From Variovorax guangxiensis (GTDB lineage: Bacteria > Pseudomonadota > Gammaproteobacteria > Burkholderiales > Burkholderiaceae_C), in NCBI RefSeq assembly GCF_003952165.1, contig NZ_RXFT01000001.1:992001-1056000 (forward strand): DNA of 64,000 nucleotides. Reading direction: 5' to 3'. A program made the translations under genes and the position numbers. A model generated the notes under the pieces. That model saw only the letters and a list, made by a program, of their open reading frames with translations, had not been told where the DNA came from and ran no database searches. Positions 29,716-37,017 of this stretch are shown here, one piece after another; position 1 is the stretch's first letter, and every line of letters starts with the position of its first letter.

Positions 29716-30510
29716 CTAGAGAAGTCCCCGATGGGAGGCGAAGCTCACGGCCTGCGCGCGGGTGTGCGCATGCAGCTTGCGGTAGATGTTCTTGACGTGC
29801 GCGTTAACCGTCTGGGCACTGATGGTTAGCTGCAAAGCGATCTCTTCGGTTACGTAGCCCGTCGCTACAAGTCGCAACACTTCGCGCTCCCTGGCGGATA
29901 ACGTCGCCTTGCTGTCCGGCGGGCGCACCGGGTTCACGTTGGAGCGCTTGTGATCGAGGTGCACGAGCAGCCGGCGGGCCAGCCGCGGGGTGATGGCGGC
30001 ACCGCCATTGACCACCTGCAGCACGGCCTGCGCATAGCTCTGGAACCACGCGTTCTTGACCAGGTAGCCGGAGGCGCCGAGCTCGAAGGCATGCAGCACC
30101 TGAGGCTCGTCCTCGAGGGCGGAAATGACGATGATCTCGGCCGCGCTGCGATGGCGCTTGGCCTCCTCGATCAGCTCGAATCCGCTGCCGTCCCCGAGGC
30201 GGATGTCGACCATGAGCACGTCGAACTCGTGCTGCATCAGCAGCCGCCGTCCTTCGCGCAGCGTGCCTGCCTGCCCTTCGAGCTGGATGCGCAGATCGCC
30301 CAGCAATTCCTGCGCGATGACGCGGCGCACGAAGGGGTCGTCGTCCACCAGCAGGACGCGCACCGGCTTGGTCTGTTGCCCGGTCAGGAAGTCGGGCCAA
30401 GGGAGGGTATCCGCGGACGGTGAAAGTAGTCCGCCGAACTGGCCAGGGTTGGTGTATTTCCTAGCGGAGTTGCTTGAATCTGTCAATGAAACGTCGAGAT
30501 CGCTTTCCAT
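29716..30510 (-). CDS. NarL/LuxR-type response regulator with a 48-residue N-terminal extension
   Basis: 264 aa. The receiver starts only at about residue 50 (VRVLLVDDDPF), with phospho-acceptor Asp102 (VLMVDIRLGDG) and Lys in YLVKNAW; the HTH is at the C-terminus (LSAREREVLRLVATGYVTEE, then VNAHVKNIYRKLHAHTR). The first 48 residues (Ser/Thr/Pro-rich) are not part of the usual family. The ATG at 30510 has AAAGGGG five bases upstream, so the extension seems real; a GTG at the receiver start lacks such a site. It is paired with the downstream kinase gene. A low-GC promoter region precedes it. Confidence 0.9.
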   Translation of the reverse strand: MESDLDVSLTDSSNSARKYTNPGQFGGLLSPSADTLPWPDFLTGQQTKPVRVLLVDDDPFVRRVIAQELLGDLRIQLEGQAGTLREGRRLLMQHEFDVLMVDIRLGDGSGFELIEEAKRHRSAAEIIVISALEDEPQVLHAFELGASGYLVKNAWFQSYAQAVLQVVNGGAAITPRLARRLLVHLDHKRSNVNPVRPPDSKATLSAREREVLRLVATGYVTEEIALQLTISAQTVNAHVKNIYRKLHAHTRAQAVSFASHRGLL

Positions 30511-30879
30511 TTCAGCCCCTTTGTGACAACTAGTCCATCTTGTTCGTTTCCAAAAGTTAATTCATTTCTACTCAGATTTTTATCTTCAGCTTTTTTGATT
30601 ACTTTGGTTGCATCTTGTTGCGATTGACTACTCGAGTCAAGCAAAAGTAGTAATTCTCCCTTTGGGCGGCGCATGTAATACCAGCCCGCTGCCCTCTTGA
30701 AGCGCTGCTCGACATGTCTTTTGCCATAGCCTCGCTCTACCCAGCAGGGCCCTTTCTTCCCCGTTTCCCGGGCGCCGAAGAAGCATTTCGGCTGACATCC
30801 GGCCCTTCCGGACCGCCTCGCTGATCGCCGGCTGATCGCGAAGCGGCCCGCGGCCCCTTGCGTGCCTTACCCTCGCGCA
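30511..30879. other. Long intergenic region, AT-rich half with operator-like dyad
   Basis: 369 bases between the response regulator and the divergent membrane protein gene. Positions 30511-30665 are clearly AT-richer than the surroundings; the rest is GC-rich. A 63-codon open frame on the minus strand (30483-30674) covers the AT-rich part but lacks codon bias or homology and is not called. The main structure seen is the dyad at 30624-30640. Confidence 0.6.
30624..30640. promoter_or_regulatory. Perfect inverted repeat upstream of the NarL-type regulator gene
   Basis: TTGACT and AGTCAA are separated by ACTCG. Outer bases extend the symmetry with TTGC on the left (30618-30621) and GCAA on the right (30641-30644). 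It lies about 115 bases before the regulator start in AT-rich DNA and is a plausible regulator site. Confidence 0.5.
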
Positions 30880-31395
30880 ATGACATTCCTTGCGCGCGTG
30901 CTGCGCGTACTGCGTGCCCTGCTCCGCGCCATCGGCACCGCGCTCATCGTTGCGCTGCTGCTCTTCGAGGAGTGGGGTTGGGAGCCGCTCGCGGCCCTTG
31001 CTGCGCGGCTGTCCCGCCTCCCCCTCTGGGCCGCGCTCGAGGAACGGCTGCGCCGGCTGCCGCCGTGGGGTGCGCTCCTGGCCTTCTTCTTGCCGGTGCT
31101 GTTGCTGCTGCCGGTGAAGGTGCTGGCGCTCTTTCTCTTCAGCCGTGGCCATGCGGCGACCGCCCTCACGGTGCTGGTGCTGGCCAAGCTGGTGGGCACC
31201 GCCATCGTGGCGCGGATCTTCCAGCTGGTCGAAGGACCGTTGATGCGAATTCCGTGGTTCGCCCACTGGTATCCGCGTTGGAAAGCCTGGAAGGATCGCG
31301 TGCTCGACCTCGTCCGGCAGAGCCGTCCCTGGCGCCTTGTGCGGGCACTGAACAGGCGCATGGCTCGCGGCTGGCGGCGGTTCAGGGAAAGCTGA
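30880..31395 (+). CDS. Conserved membrane protein, unknown function
   Basis: 171 aa. Two hydrophobic stretches stand out: about 16-30 (ALLRAIGTALIVALLLFEEW) and 63-108 (ALLAFFLPVLLLLPVKVLAL, then a second segment through AKLVGTAIVARIF), followed by a basic, Trp/Arg-rich cytoplasmic tail (HWYPRWKAWKDRV). It resembles small integral membrane proteins annotated only as hypothetical in related bacteria. The ATG at 30880 is chosen over an in-frame GTG at 30862 because the hydrophobic protein starts there. It is followed by the regulated promoter of the GIY-YIG gene. Confidence 0.75.
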   Translation: MTFLARVLRVLRALLRAIGTALIVALLLFEEWGWEPLAALAARLSRLPLWAALEERLRRLPPWGALLAFFLPVLLLLPVKVLALFLFSRGHAATALTVLVLAKLVGTAIVARIFQLVEGPLMRIPWFAHWYPRWKAWKDRVLDLVRQSRPWRLVRALNRRMARGWRRFRES

Positions 31396-31404
31396 ACTCC
31401 ATTT

Positions 31405-31446
31405 TTACCCGGATGTATTGCCGTTCTAATTTAATCCGGGTAATAT
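31405..31446 (+). promoter_or_regulatory. Sigma-70-like promoter enclosed by a 10-bp perfect inverted repeat
   Basis: TTGCCG at 31418 and TAATAT at 31441 are 17 bp apart, near the consensus. The arms TTACCCGGAT (31405-31414) and ATCCGGGTAA (31434-31443) are exact reverse complements and enclose the -35 and overlap the -10, as expected for a repressor site. The ATG of the next gene is eight bases after the -10 hexamer. Confidence 0.65.
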
Positions 31447-31453
31447 TTGGGGC

Positions 31454-31816
31454 ATGAACCTGTCCACGGAAAGCCGCCGCGCCCTGATCCGGCAATACAA
31501 GGAAAACCCGCGCCCGGCCGGCGTCTACGCGATCCGCAACAAGCTCAGCGGCCGCGTCTACGTGGCCGGCAGCCTCGATGTCGATGGCGCGATGAACCGC
31601 GCGCGCTTCGAACTGAACATGCGCTCCCATCGCAGCAAGGCGCTCGGCCAGGACTGGATCGCGCATGGCGCCGAACATTTCAGCTTCGAGGTGGTCGACC
31701 GCGTCAGGGAGCGCAAGGACCCCGGTTTCGATCGCAAGGCCGAGCTCGAGAAGCTTCTTTCGCTATGGCAGGAAGAGCTTCAATGCTTCGGCGCGAACGG
31801 CTACAACACACCCTGA
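31454..31816 (+). CDS. GIY-YIG nuclease family protein
   Basis: 120 aa. The family core is visible: GVYAIRNKLSGRVYVAGS at residues 23-40, corresponding to the GIY and YIG segments, with GVY at 23-25 and YVA at 36-38 (the YIG glycine replaced by Ala), then an Arg in NRARFELNMR and an acidic helix (RKAELEKLL). Stand-alone GIY-YIG proteins of this size are common, but their DNA targets are mostly unknown. The atypical YIG raises doubt about nuclease activity. It appears to be transcribed from its own promoter with almost no leader, and there is no usable Shine-Dalgarno. Confidence 0.82.
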   Translation: MNLSTESRRALIRQYKENPRPAGVYAIRNKLSGRVYVAGSLDVDGAMNRARFELNMRSHRSKALGQDWIAHGAEHFSFEVVDRVRERKDPGFDRKAELEKLLSLWQEELQCFGANGYNTP

Positions 31817-31924
31817 GCGCATGCGCGACACATGGCGACGAGATGGCGCGCACCGAAGCGCGGCAGCGAGTAGATTACGCACCTCGTTTCGCTTGGTACC
31901 CCCCAGGAACAAACAAACATCCGA

Positions 31925-32497
31925 ATGTCTTCCGACACCCCGACAACCACCCTGACCGTGTTCTTCGGCTTCCAGCGCGTGGCACACGGCAGCAAGACCG
32001 AAGTGCTCGAACAGCTGAGCCGCCGCGACGACCCCGGCCCGTATCTCGTGTTCGATGACCAGACCGGCGCCCAGCTCGACCTCGACATGCGCGAGCTTCC
32101 GCCCGAACTGCGCTACCCCGAGGCCGAGCCGCATCGCGACGATGCCCCGCGCGGCGTGGGCCGCCCCAAGCTCGGCGTGGTCGCTCGCGAAGTCACGCTG
32201 CTGCCGCGCCACTGGGACTGGCTCGGCCGCCAGCCCGGCGGCGCCTCGGTCGCGCTGCGCAAGCTGGTCGAAGACGCGCGCCGCGTGAACGCCGAGCGCG
32301 ACACCGTGCGCGCAGCGCAGGAAGCCGCCTACCGCTTCATGACCGCGATCGCGGGCAACCTGCCCGGCTTCGAGGAAGCCACCCGCGCGCTCTTCGCCGG
32401 CGAGGAGCAACGCTTCGCCACCCTGATCGACCCCTGGCCCACCGACGTGCGCGCCCATCTGCAGAAACTCGCGGCCGCCGGCTGGAACCATCGATGA
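31925..32497 (+). CDS. DUF2239 family protein
   Basis: 190 aa. It follows the DUF2239 pattern: TVFFGFQRVAHGSKTEVLEQL at the N-terminus, VFDDQTGAQLDLDMRG-like middle, then GRPKLGVVAREVTLLPRHWD, an interesting AbrB/ribbon-helix-helix-like segment with HWDWL, ASVALRKLVEDARR, and a helical C-terminus ending with FATLIDPWP. Function is not established in the family; the HWDWL...ASVALRKLVEEA arrangement looks like a DNA-binding ribbon-helix-helix. Its TGA overlaps the ATG of the MATE transporter, so it may control or accompany drug efflux. Confidence 0.85.
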   Translation: MSSDTPTTTLTVFFGFQRVAHGSKTEVLEQLSRRDDPGPYLVFDDQTGAQLDLDMRELPPELRYPEAEPHRDDAPRGVGRPKLGVVAREVTLLPRHWDWLGRQPGGASVALRKLVEDARRVNAERDTVRAAQEAAYRFMTAIAGNLPGFEEATRALFAGEEQRFATLIDPWPTDVRAHLQKLAAAGWNHR

Positions 32498-33933
32498 GAA
32501 CGACAACCGAGACGACCGGCACCGGCAGCAGCAATAGCCCCGGTGCCGGCCAGAGCGGCCTGCAGGGCGTGCCTGTGTCGCCCGTCAACGCGCCGCGCCC
32601 GCTGTGGAAGGTCTTTCTCTTCTTCCTCGCGCCGATGTTGCTCAGCAACATCCTCCAGTCGCTCTCCGGCACGCTCAACAACGTGTACGTGGGGCAGATG
32701 CTCGGCGTGGGCGCGCTCGCGGCGGTGTCGAGCTTCTTTCCGGTGATGTTCTTCTTCATCGCCTTCATCATCGGCCTGGGGGCCGGCGCCTCGGTGCTCA
32801 TCGGCCAGGCATGGGGTGCGCGCGACGTCGCCAAGGCCAAGGCCGTGGCCGGCACCACGCTCACCGTCGGCGTGCTGATGGGGCTGGTGATCGCCGTGTT
32901 CGGAGGCGCGTTCACCACGCCGATGCTGGCCGCGCTGGGCACGCCCCCCGACGTGCTGGCCGACTCCACGCGCTATGCCCGCATCATGCTGATCGCGATG
33001 CCCGGCGTGTTCATCTTCCTGCTGGCCACCGCGATGCTGCGCGGCGTGGGCGACACCGTCACGCCGCTGCTCACGCTGCTGATTTCCACGCTGATCGGCC
33101 TGGTGGTCACGCCCGCGCTCATCCGCGGCTGGGGCGGCCTGCCGCAGCTCGGCGTGGCCAGCGGCGCGTGGGCGTCGGTGCTGTCGTTCGCCGTGGCGAC
33201 CACCTGGCTGGGCTTTCGCCTGCGCCAGCGCAAGAGCCCGCTCGCGCCAGACGCGGAATTCATGCGCAACCTGCGCATCCAGCCGCACCTGCTGAAGGCC
33301 GTGCTGCGCATCGGGGTACCCACGGGGGTGCAGATGATCGTGGTGGCGCTGGCCGAGGTGGTGCTGCTGTCGATGGTCAACGGCTTCGGCTCGAACGCCA
33401 CGGCCGCCTACGGCGCGGTGAACCAGGTGGTGGCCTACGTGCAGTTCCCCGCGATCTCGATCGCGATCACCGCGTCGATCCTCGGCGCGCAGGCCATCGG
33501 CGCGGGCCGGGCCAACCGGCTCGGCGCCATCGCGAAGACGGCGCTGCTCATGAACCTGGTGCTGACCGGCGGCCTGGTGCTGCTGGGCTACCTGTTCTCG
33601 CGGCCGCTGATGGGCTTCTTCATCACCAGCGCGCCGGTCATCGAGATCGCGCAGACGCTGCTGCACATCATGCTGTGGAGCCTGGTGGTCTTCGGCATGG
33701 CTTCGGCGCTGTCGGGGATCATGCGCGCCAGCGGCTCGGTGCTGGTGCCCACGCTGATCTCGATCTTCTGCATTCTCGGCGTGGAGGTGCCGGTGGCCTG
33801 GGTCATGAGCCACCGCATCGGGCTCGATGGGGTCTGGGTGGCCTACCCCGTGACCTTCGGGGCGATGCTGCTGCTGCAGACTGCCTACTACCAGCTGGTG
33901 TGGCGCAAGAAGTCGATCCACCGGCTGGTGTAG
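32494..33933 (+). CDS. MATE family multidrug/toxin efflux transporter
   Basis: 479 aa with about 12 membrane segments in two repeats. Early residues PMLLSNILQSLSGTLNNVYV carry the family motif, followed by GAGASVLIGQAWGARD, and the second half has VPTGVQMIVVALAEVVLLSM and ITASILGAQAIGAGR. MATE proteins export cationic drugs or metabolites using Na+ or H+. A 30-residue Ser/Thr/Gly-rich N-terminal tail precedes the first segment. It overlaps the DUF2239 gene by four bases. Confidence 0.95.
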   Translation: MRTTTETTGTGSSNSPGAGQSGLQGVPVSPVNAPRPLWKVFLFFLAPMLLSNILQSLSGTLNNVYVGQMLGVGALAAVSSFFPVMFFFIAFIIGLGAGASVLIGQAWGARDVAKAKAVAGTTLTVGVLMGLVIAVFGGAFTTPMLAALGTPPDVLADSTRYARIMLIAMPGVFIFLLATAMLRGVGDTVTPLLTLLISTLIGLVVTPALIRGWGGLPQLGVASGAWASVLSFAVATTWLGFRLRQRKSPLAPDAEFMRNLRIQPHLLKAVLRIGVPTGVQMIVVALAEVVLLSMVNGFGSNATAAYGAVNQVVAYVQFPAISIAITASILGAQAIGAGRANRLGAIAKTALLMNLVLTGGLVLLGYLFSRPLMGFFITSAPVIEIAQTLLHIMLWSLVVFGMASALSGIMRASGSVLVPTLISIFCILGVEVPVAWVMSHRIGLDGVWVAYPVTFGAMLLLQTAYYQLVWRKKSIHRLV

Positions 33934-33943
33934 CCGGCGCCGG

Positions 33944-34420
33944 CTACTTGCCGTCGAAGGCCCGCTGCACCTGTGCGAGGTCGAGCTTGACCATCTTCAT
34001 CATGGCCTGCATCGCGCGGTTGGCCTTGGCCGCGTCCTTGTCCTGGAACATGCGGATCATGGCCTTGGGCGCGACCTGCCACGAAACGCCGTAGCGGTCG
34101 GTGAGCCAGCCGCACTGCACCGGCTGGCCACCGCCTTCGAGCAGCCTGTCCCAGTAGTAGTCGACATCGGCCTGCGTCTCGCACGGCACGAACATCGAGA
34201 TGGCCGGGTTGAACTTGTACTCCGGGCCGCCGTTGAGAATCATGAATTCCTGCCCGTCGAGCTCGAAGGTCGCGGTGAGCAGCGAGCCCTTGCGGCTGGG
34301 GTTGGCGTCGCCCCACAGCAGCGTGTCGGTCACGCGCGAGTTCGGAAAAATGCTGCTGTAGAACTTCAGCGCCTCTTCTCCGTTGGTGTCGAACCAGAGA
34401 CAGGGAACGATCTTCTGCAT
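33944..34420 (-). CDS. VOC family protein, PhnB-like (3-dmu-9_3-mt type)
   Basis: 158 aa with AGGAG in front of the ATG. It starts MQKIVPCLWFDTNGEEALKF, then FYSSIFPNSRV, FMILNGGPEYKFNP, and YGVSWQVAPKAM, the usual order of PhnB-like proteins (two beta-alpha-beta-beta-beta units). Despite its old name the family is not proven to be a methyltransferase; members bind small ligands or metals. It converges on the MATE gene with a 10-base gap. The next gene upstream on the same strand is separated by a long hairpin. Confidence 0.93.
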   Translation of the reverse strand: MQKIVPCLWFDTNGEEALKFYSSIFPNSRVTDTLLWGDANPSRKGSLLTATFELDGQEFMILNGGPEYKFNPAISMFVPCETQADVDYYWDRLLEGGGQPVQCGWLTDRYGVSWQVAPKAMIRMFQDKDAAKANRAMQAMMKMVKLDLAQVQRAFDGK

Positions 34421-34463
34421 GGGACTCCTTCGCTTCTGACGATGAACCTGATAGTTCAGTATC

Positions 34464-34502
34464 CAGGCGTCGCAGGCCCCCTGTCAACCCGTGCGACGCC
34501 TG
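34464..34502 (-). repeat. Eleven-base-pair perfect hairpin after the hydroxyacid dehydrogenase gene
   Basis: CAGGCGTCGCA (34464-34474) and TGCGACGCCTG (34492-34502) pair perfectly around a 17-base loop. It begins right after the stop codon of the minus-strand gene at 34503. No T-run follows on that strand, so it may be an mRNA-stabilising or factor-assisted terminator structure. Confidence 0.6.
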
Positions 34503-35534
34503 TCAGCGGGAAGTTCCCATGGGCCCGGCTCTCGAGGCGCCTGCCCCGAAGGCCTTCCGCCAGCGATAGGCCTCGGCCGCATTGACCGCGCCCTTCGGCG
34601 CCCTGCCCTGGAAGATCTCCGCGAGTTGCGACACGGTTTCCATCGCCTGGTGCTCCACCGCCGGCGGCGTGAGCCCGCCGATGTGGGGCGTGGCGATCAC
34701 GCGCGGATGCGCCGCCACGTCCGGCGAAGGCATCTGGTCGGGTGCGCGGCCCACGTCGAGCGCGCATCCAGCGATCACGCCCGCGTCCAGCGCCGCGAGC
34801 AGCGCACGCTCATCCACCAGGTTTCCGCGCGAGGCATTGATGAAGAAGGCGTGGGGCTGCATCGCGGCGAACGCCCGGGCATTCATCATGTTCTCGGTCG
34901 CCTCGGTGGCGGGCGCGAGGCAGACCACGAAGTCCGATTGCGCCAGCAGCGCCTCGAAGCTAACCTGCTCGAACTCCGCCCGATCGGTCGCCGTGTACGG
35001 GTCGTGCACGACGATGCGCATGTTCAGCGCCAGCGCGACATCGCAGAGGTACCGGCTGATCTGCCCGTAGCCGATCACGCCCAGCGTGCTGCCGCGCAGT
35101 TCGCGCCCCATCGCGGGCGGCGGCAGGCGGCCCGCGTGGTAGCTCGCGGCGGAGGCACTGATGCCCCGGCCCAGATCGATCATCGTGCCTACGACCCATT
35201 CCGACACCGAGGTGATGAACCCTGCGCTCGCCTGCGTCACCAGCACGCCATGCCGGCTGGCGGAAGCCACGTCGATGTTGCGGATGTCGATGGCGCAGCG
35301 CACGAAGGCCTTGAGCTGTGGCAGCGCCGCGAACAGCGCCTCGTCGCCCACCGTCTGGCGGTAGGAAATGATCGCGTCGCAGTCCTGCGCCAGATCGGCG
35401 AGCTCGCGCGACGAAAGTTCGGCGTCGCTGGGATTGAGGCGAACCTGCGCGATGGCCCGAAGGGCGGCGGTGGCGCGGTCGCCGAAGTAGTTGGCCAGCT
35501 TGGCTGGCGGATGGCTGACGAAAACCGTGGTCAT
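34503..35534 (-). CDS. D-isomer-specific 2-hydroxyacid dehydrogenase
   Basis: 343 aa. The NAD-binding motif is in STLGVIGYGQISRYL, and the catalytic set is Arg in FINASRGNLVDERAL, an acidic residue near GCALDVGRAPD and His in TPHIGGLTPPAVEHQ. The enzyme should interconvert a 2-keto acid and a D-2-hydroxyacid with NAD(P)H. The ATG at 35534 is preferred; the frame is open to 35588 with no better site. It is divergent from the HD-domain gene with 110 bases between them. Confidence 0.92.
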   Translation of the reverse strand: MTTVFVSHPPAKLANYFGDRATAALRAIAQVRLNPSDAELSSRELADLAQDCDAIISYRQTVGDEALFAALPQLKAFVRCAIDIRNIDVASASRHGVLVTQASAGFITSVSEWVVGTMIDLGRGISASAASYHAGRLPPPAMGRELRGSTLGVIGYGQISRYLCDVALALNMRIVVHDPYTATDRAEFEQVSFEALLAQSDFVVCLAPATEATENMMNARAFAAMQPHAFFINASRGNLVDERALLAALDAGVIAGCALDVGRAPDQMPSPDVAAHPRVIATPHIGGLTPPAVEHQAMETVSQLAEIFQGRAPKGAVNAAEAYRWRKAFGAGASRAGPMGTSR

Positions 35535-35644
35535 GAAAAAACTTCTGTTCGGGAAGAAAGACTGGCCGCGAGCATCATGCCGCCGCAAGCGCCAGGACCG
35601 TGCGCCGCCACGAAGGCAGAATGGAAAAATCTACAGGACGCAGC

Positions 35645-36175
35645 ATGACCATAACCTCGCAGACACCCGACGCCGCTCGCGCTTACGCCGTCGAAATGCA
35701 TGGCGACCAGAAATACGGCACCCATCCGTACGTGCACCACCTCGACGCCGTCGCCGCCCTGCTCCAGCCCTACGGCGACAAGGCGCGCGTCGTCGGCTAC
35801 CTGCACGACGTGGTCGAGGACACGGCAGCGACGGTGGCGGACGTGCGCTCGCGCTTCGGCGACCTGGTCGCTTCCTGCGTCGCGCTGCTGACCGATGCGC
35901 CCGGCGCCAACCGCAAGGAGCGCAAGGCCAGGACCTATGCGGCGCTGGCCGAGGTGAAAGGCGACGAGGAACTCGCGCTGCTGGTAAAGGCCGCCGACCG
36001 GCTGGCCAACGTGCGCGCCTGCGTGGCCGACGGCCAGCGCGCGCTGTGGGACACGTACCACGGCGAGCACCCGACCTTCAGGGCAGCTGCGTTCAGGGCT
36101 GGGCAATGCGATGCGTTGTGGATCGAGCTCGACACGCTGCTCTCGCCCTCTAGCGCCCCAGCAGCGACGCCCTGA
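35645..36175 (+). CDS. HD-domain phosphohydrolase, SpoT/Mesh1-like (small alarmone hydrolase candidate)
   Basis: 176 aa with AGGA seven bases before the ATG. The order HPYVHHLDAVAALL, GYLHDVVEDT (His54, Asp55, Glu58, Asp59) and VKAADRLANVR (Asp118) is that of the RelA/SpoT hydrolase domain and of the stand-alone Mesh1 family, including the HDxxED motif. There is no synthetase, TGS or ACT domain. It could therefore degrade (p)ppGpp or a related nucleotide. Many proteins of this type remain untested. It is a single-gene unit, divergent from the hydroxyacid dehydrogenase. Confidence 0.85.
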   Translation: MTITSQTPDAARAYAVEMHGDQKYGTHPYVHHLDAVAALLQPYGDKARVVGYLHDVVEDTAATVADVRSRFGDLVASCVALLTDAPGANRKERKARTYAALAEVKGDEELALLVKAADRLANVRACVADGQRALWDTYHGEHPTFRAAAFRAGQCDALWIELDTLLSPSSAPAATP

Positions 36176-36464
36176 CAAGGGCCGCGCCCGGTTGGTTCGC
36201 CCCTGACAGGCGAGCGATCTTTCGAGGGCAAGGCGCTCGTCGTGGTCCGGACAGACGGGCCACGCGCCCTGCGCCGGCCAGCCCGAGCCTGTAATGGTGC
36301 GAAATTGATTGGTGCCCGAATGGACGCCACAGTGCACCGACTTCAGTTCTCCGGAAAGCCAGAAAGGGGTCAGGTTGCTGGCAGCCCCCTACCCCCGGGC
36401 ACGCATCCGGAAGAAGTCGGGTACATCCATTTCAGTAACGCAATCAATCGAACTGGAGGGCTAA

Positions 36465-36911
36465 ATGGGCATTGTGTTTGCAGAAAACTGGGACAACATC
36501 GATGGACTCAGGGCAAAACATGGCGATTGGTATGAGGACACATACAACACCCTGGGCGATGCCAGCTACCAGCAGATAACCGCCATGCTGAATACATGGG
36601 CGGACAGAGAAATTGCCAATGGGCACGCAGTCGAACTGCACGAATTGGCCGTTGCCGTATTGAGCGACAGGCTCAAGGTCACAGTGGAACTGGGCTTCCA
36701 CCAACGTCAGACTTTCAGGGGGCAGGACTACTTCCACATCACCGTGATACACCCGGATGGATGGAAAGCCCACCTGTTCAGCCGTGCGGCGATCTATATG
36801 GGCAGCGTCGCGCACATCGAGAAAACGATCGAAGGCGGAACCAAAGTTCCCACCGTCTACGAAAAAAGAATCTACGTGCAGCCTCAACAGCCCTACACGC
36901 CATTCGTTTGA
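36465..36911 (+). CDS. Orphan protein of unknown function, low GC
   Basis: 148 aa with a strong GGAGG site six bases before the ATG. The base composition is clearly lower in GC than the neighbours, and third positions lack the usual GC bias, suggesting recent transfer. The protein (starting MGIVFAENWDNIDGLRAKHG) is soluble, without signal or membrane segment, and has a beta-rich middle part with DYFHITVIHPDGWKAHLF. I recognise no family. About 290 bases precede it without a confident gene, some of which read like a degraded coding sequence in the +2-shifted frame. Confidence 0.65.
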   Translation: MGIVFAENWDNIDGLRAKHGDWYEDTYNTLGDASYQQITAMLNTWADREIANGHAVELHELAVAVLSDRLKVTVELGFHQRQTFRGQDYFHITVIHPDGWKAHLFSRAAIYMGSVAHIEKTIEGGTKVPTVYEKRIYVQPQQPYTPFV

Positions 36912-37017
36912 GTCTCGCAAGTTCGAGGAAGGGCAGCCCACGGCCGACGGTGTGATGTCAGCTGGCGCACGACGCCATATGAATTCCAAGTTCGTTTTCC
37001 TCGAACTCCGGCAATAG

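Noticed and set aside
30483..30674. A 63-codon minus-strand frame in the AT-rich region before the NarL-type regulator
   Set aside because: No homology, no clear ribosome site, no codon bias, and it overlaps the start of a well-supported gene; more likely promoter DNA.
36242..36535. A 97-codon plus-strand frame overlapping the start of the low-GC orphan gene
   Set aside because: No good ribosome site and it overlaps a gene with a strong one; kept only as a possible degraded remnant in the findings.
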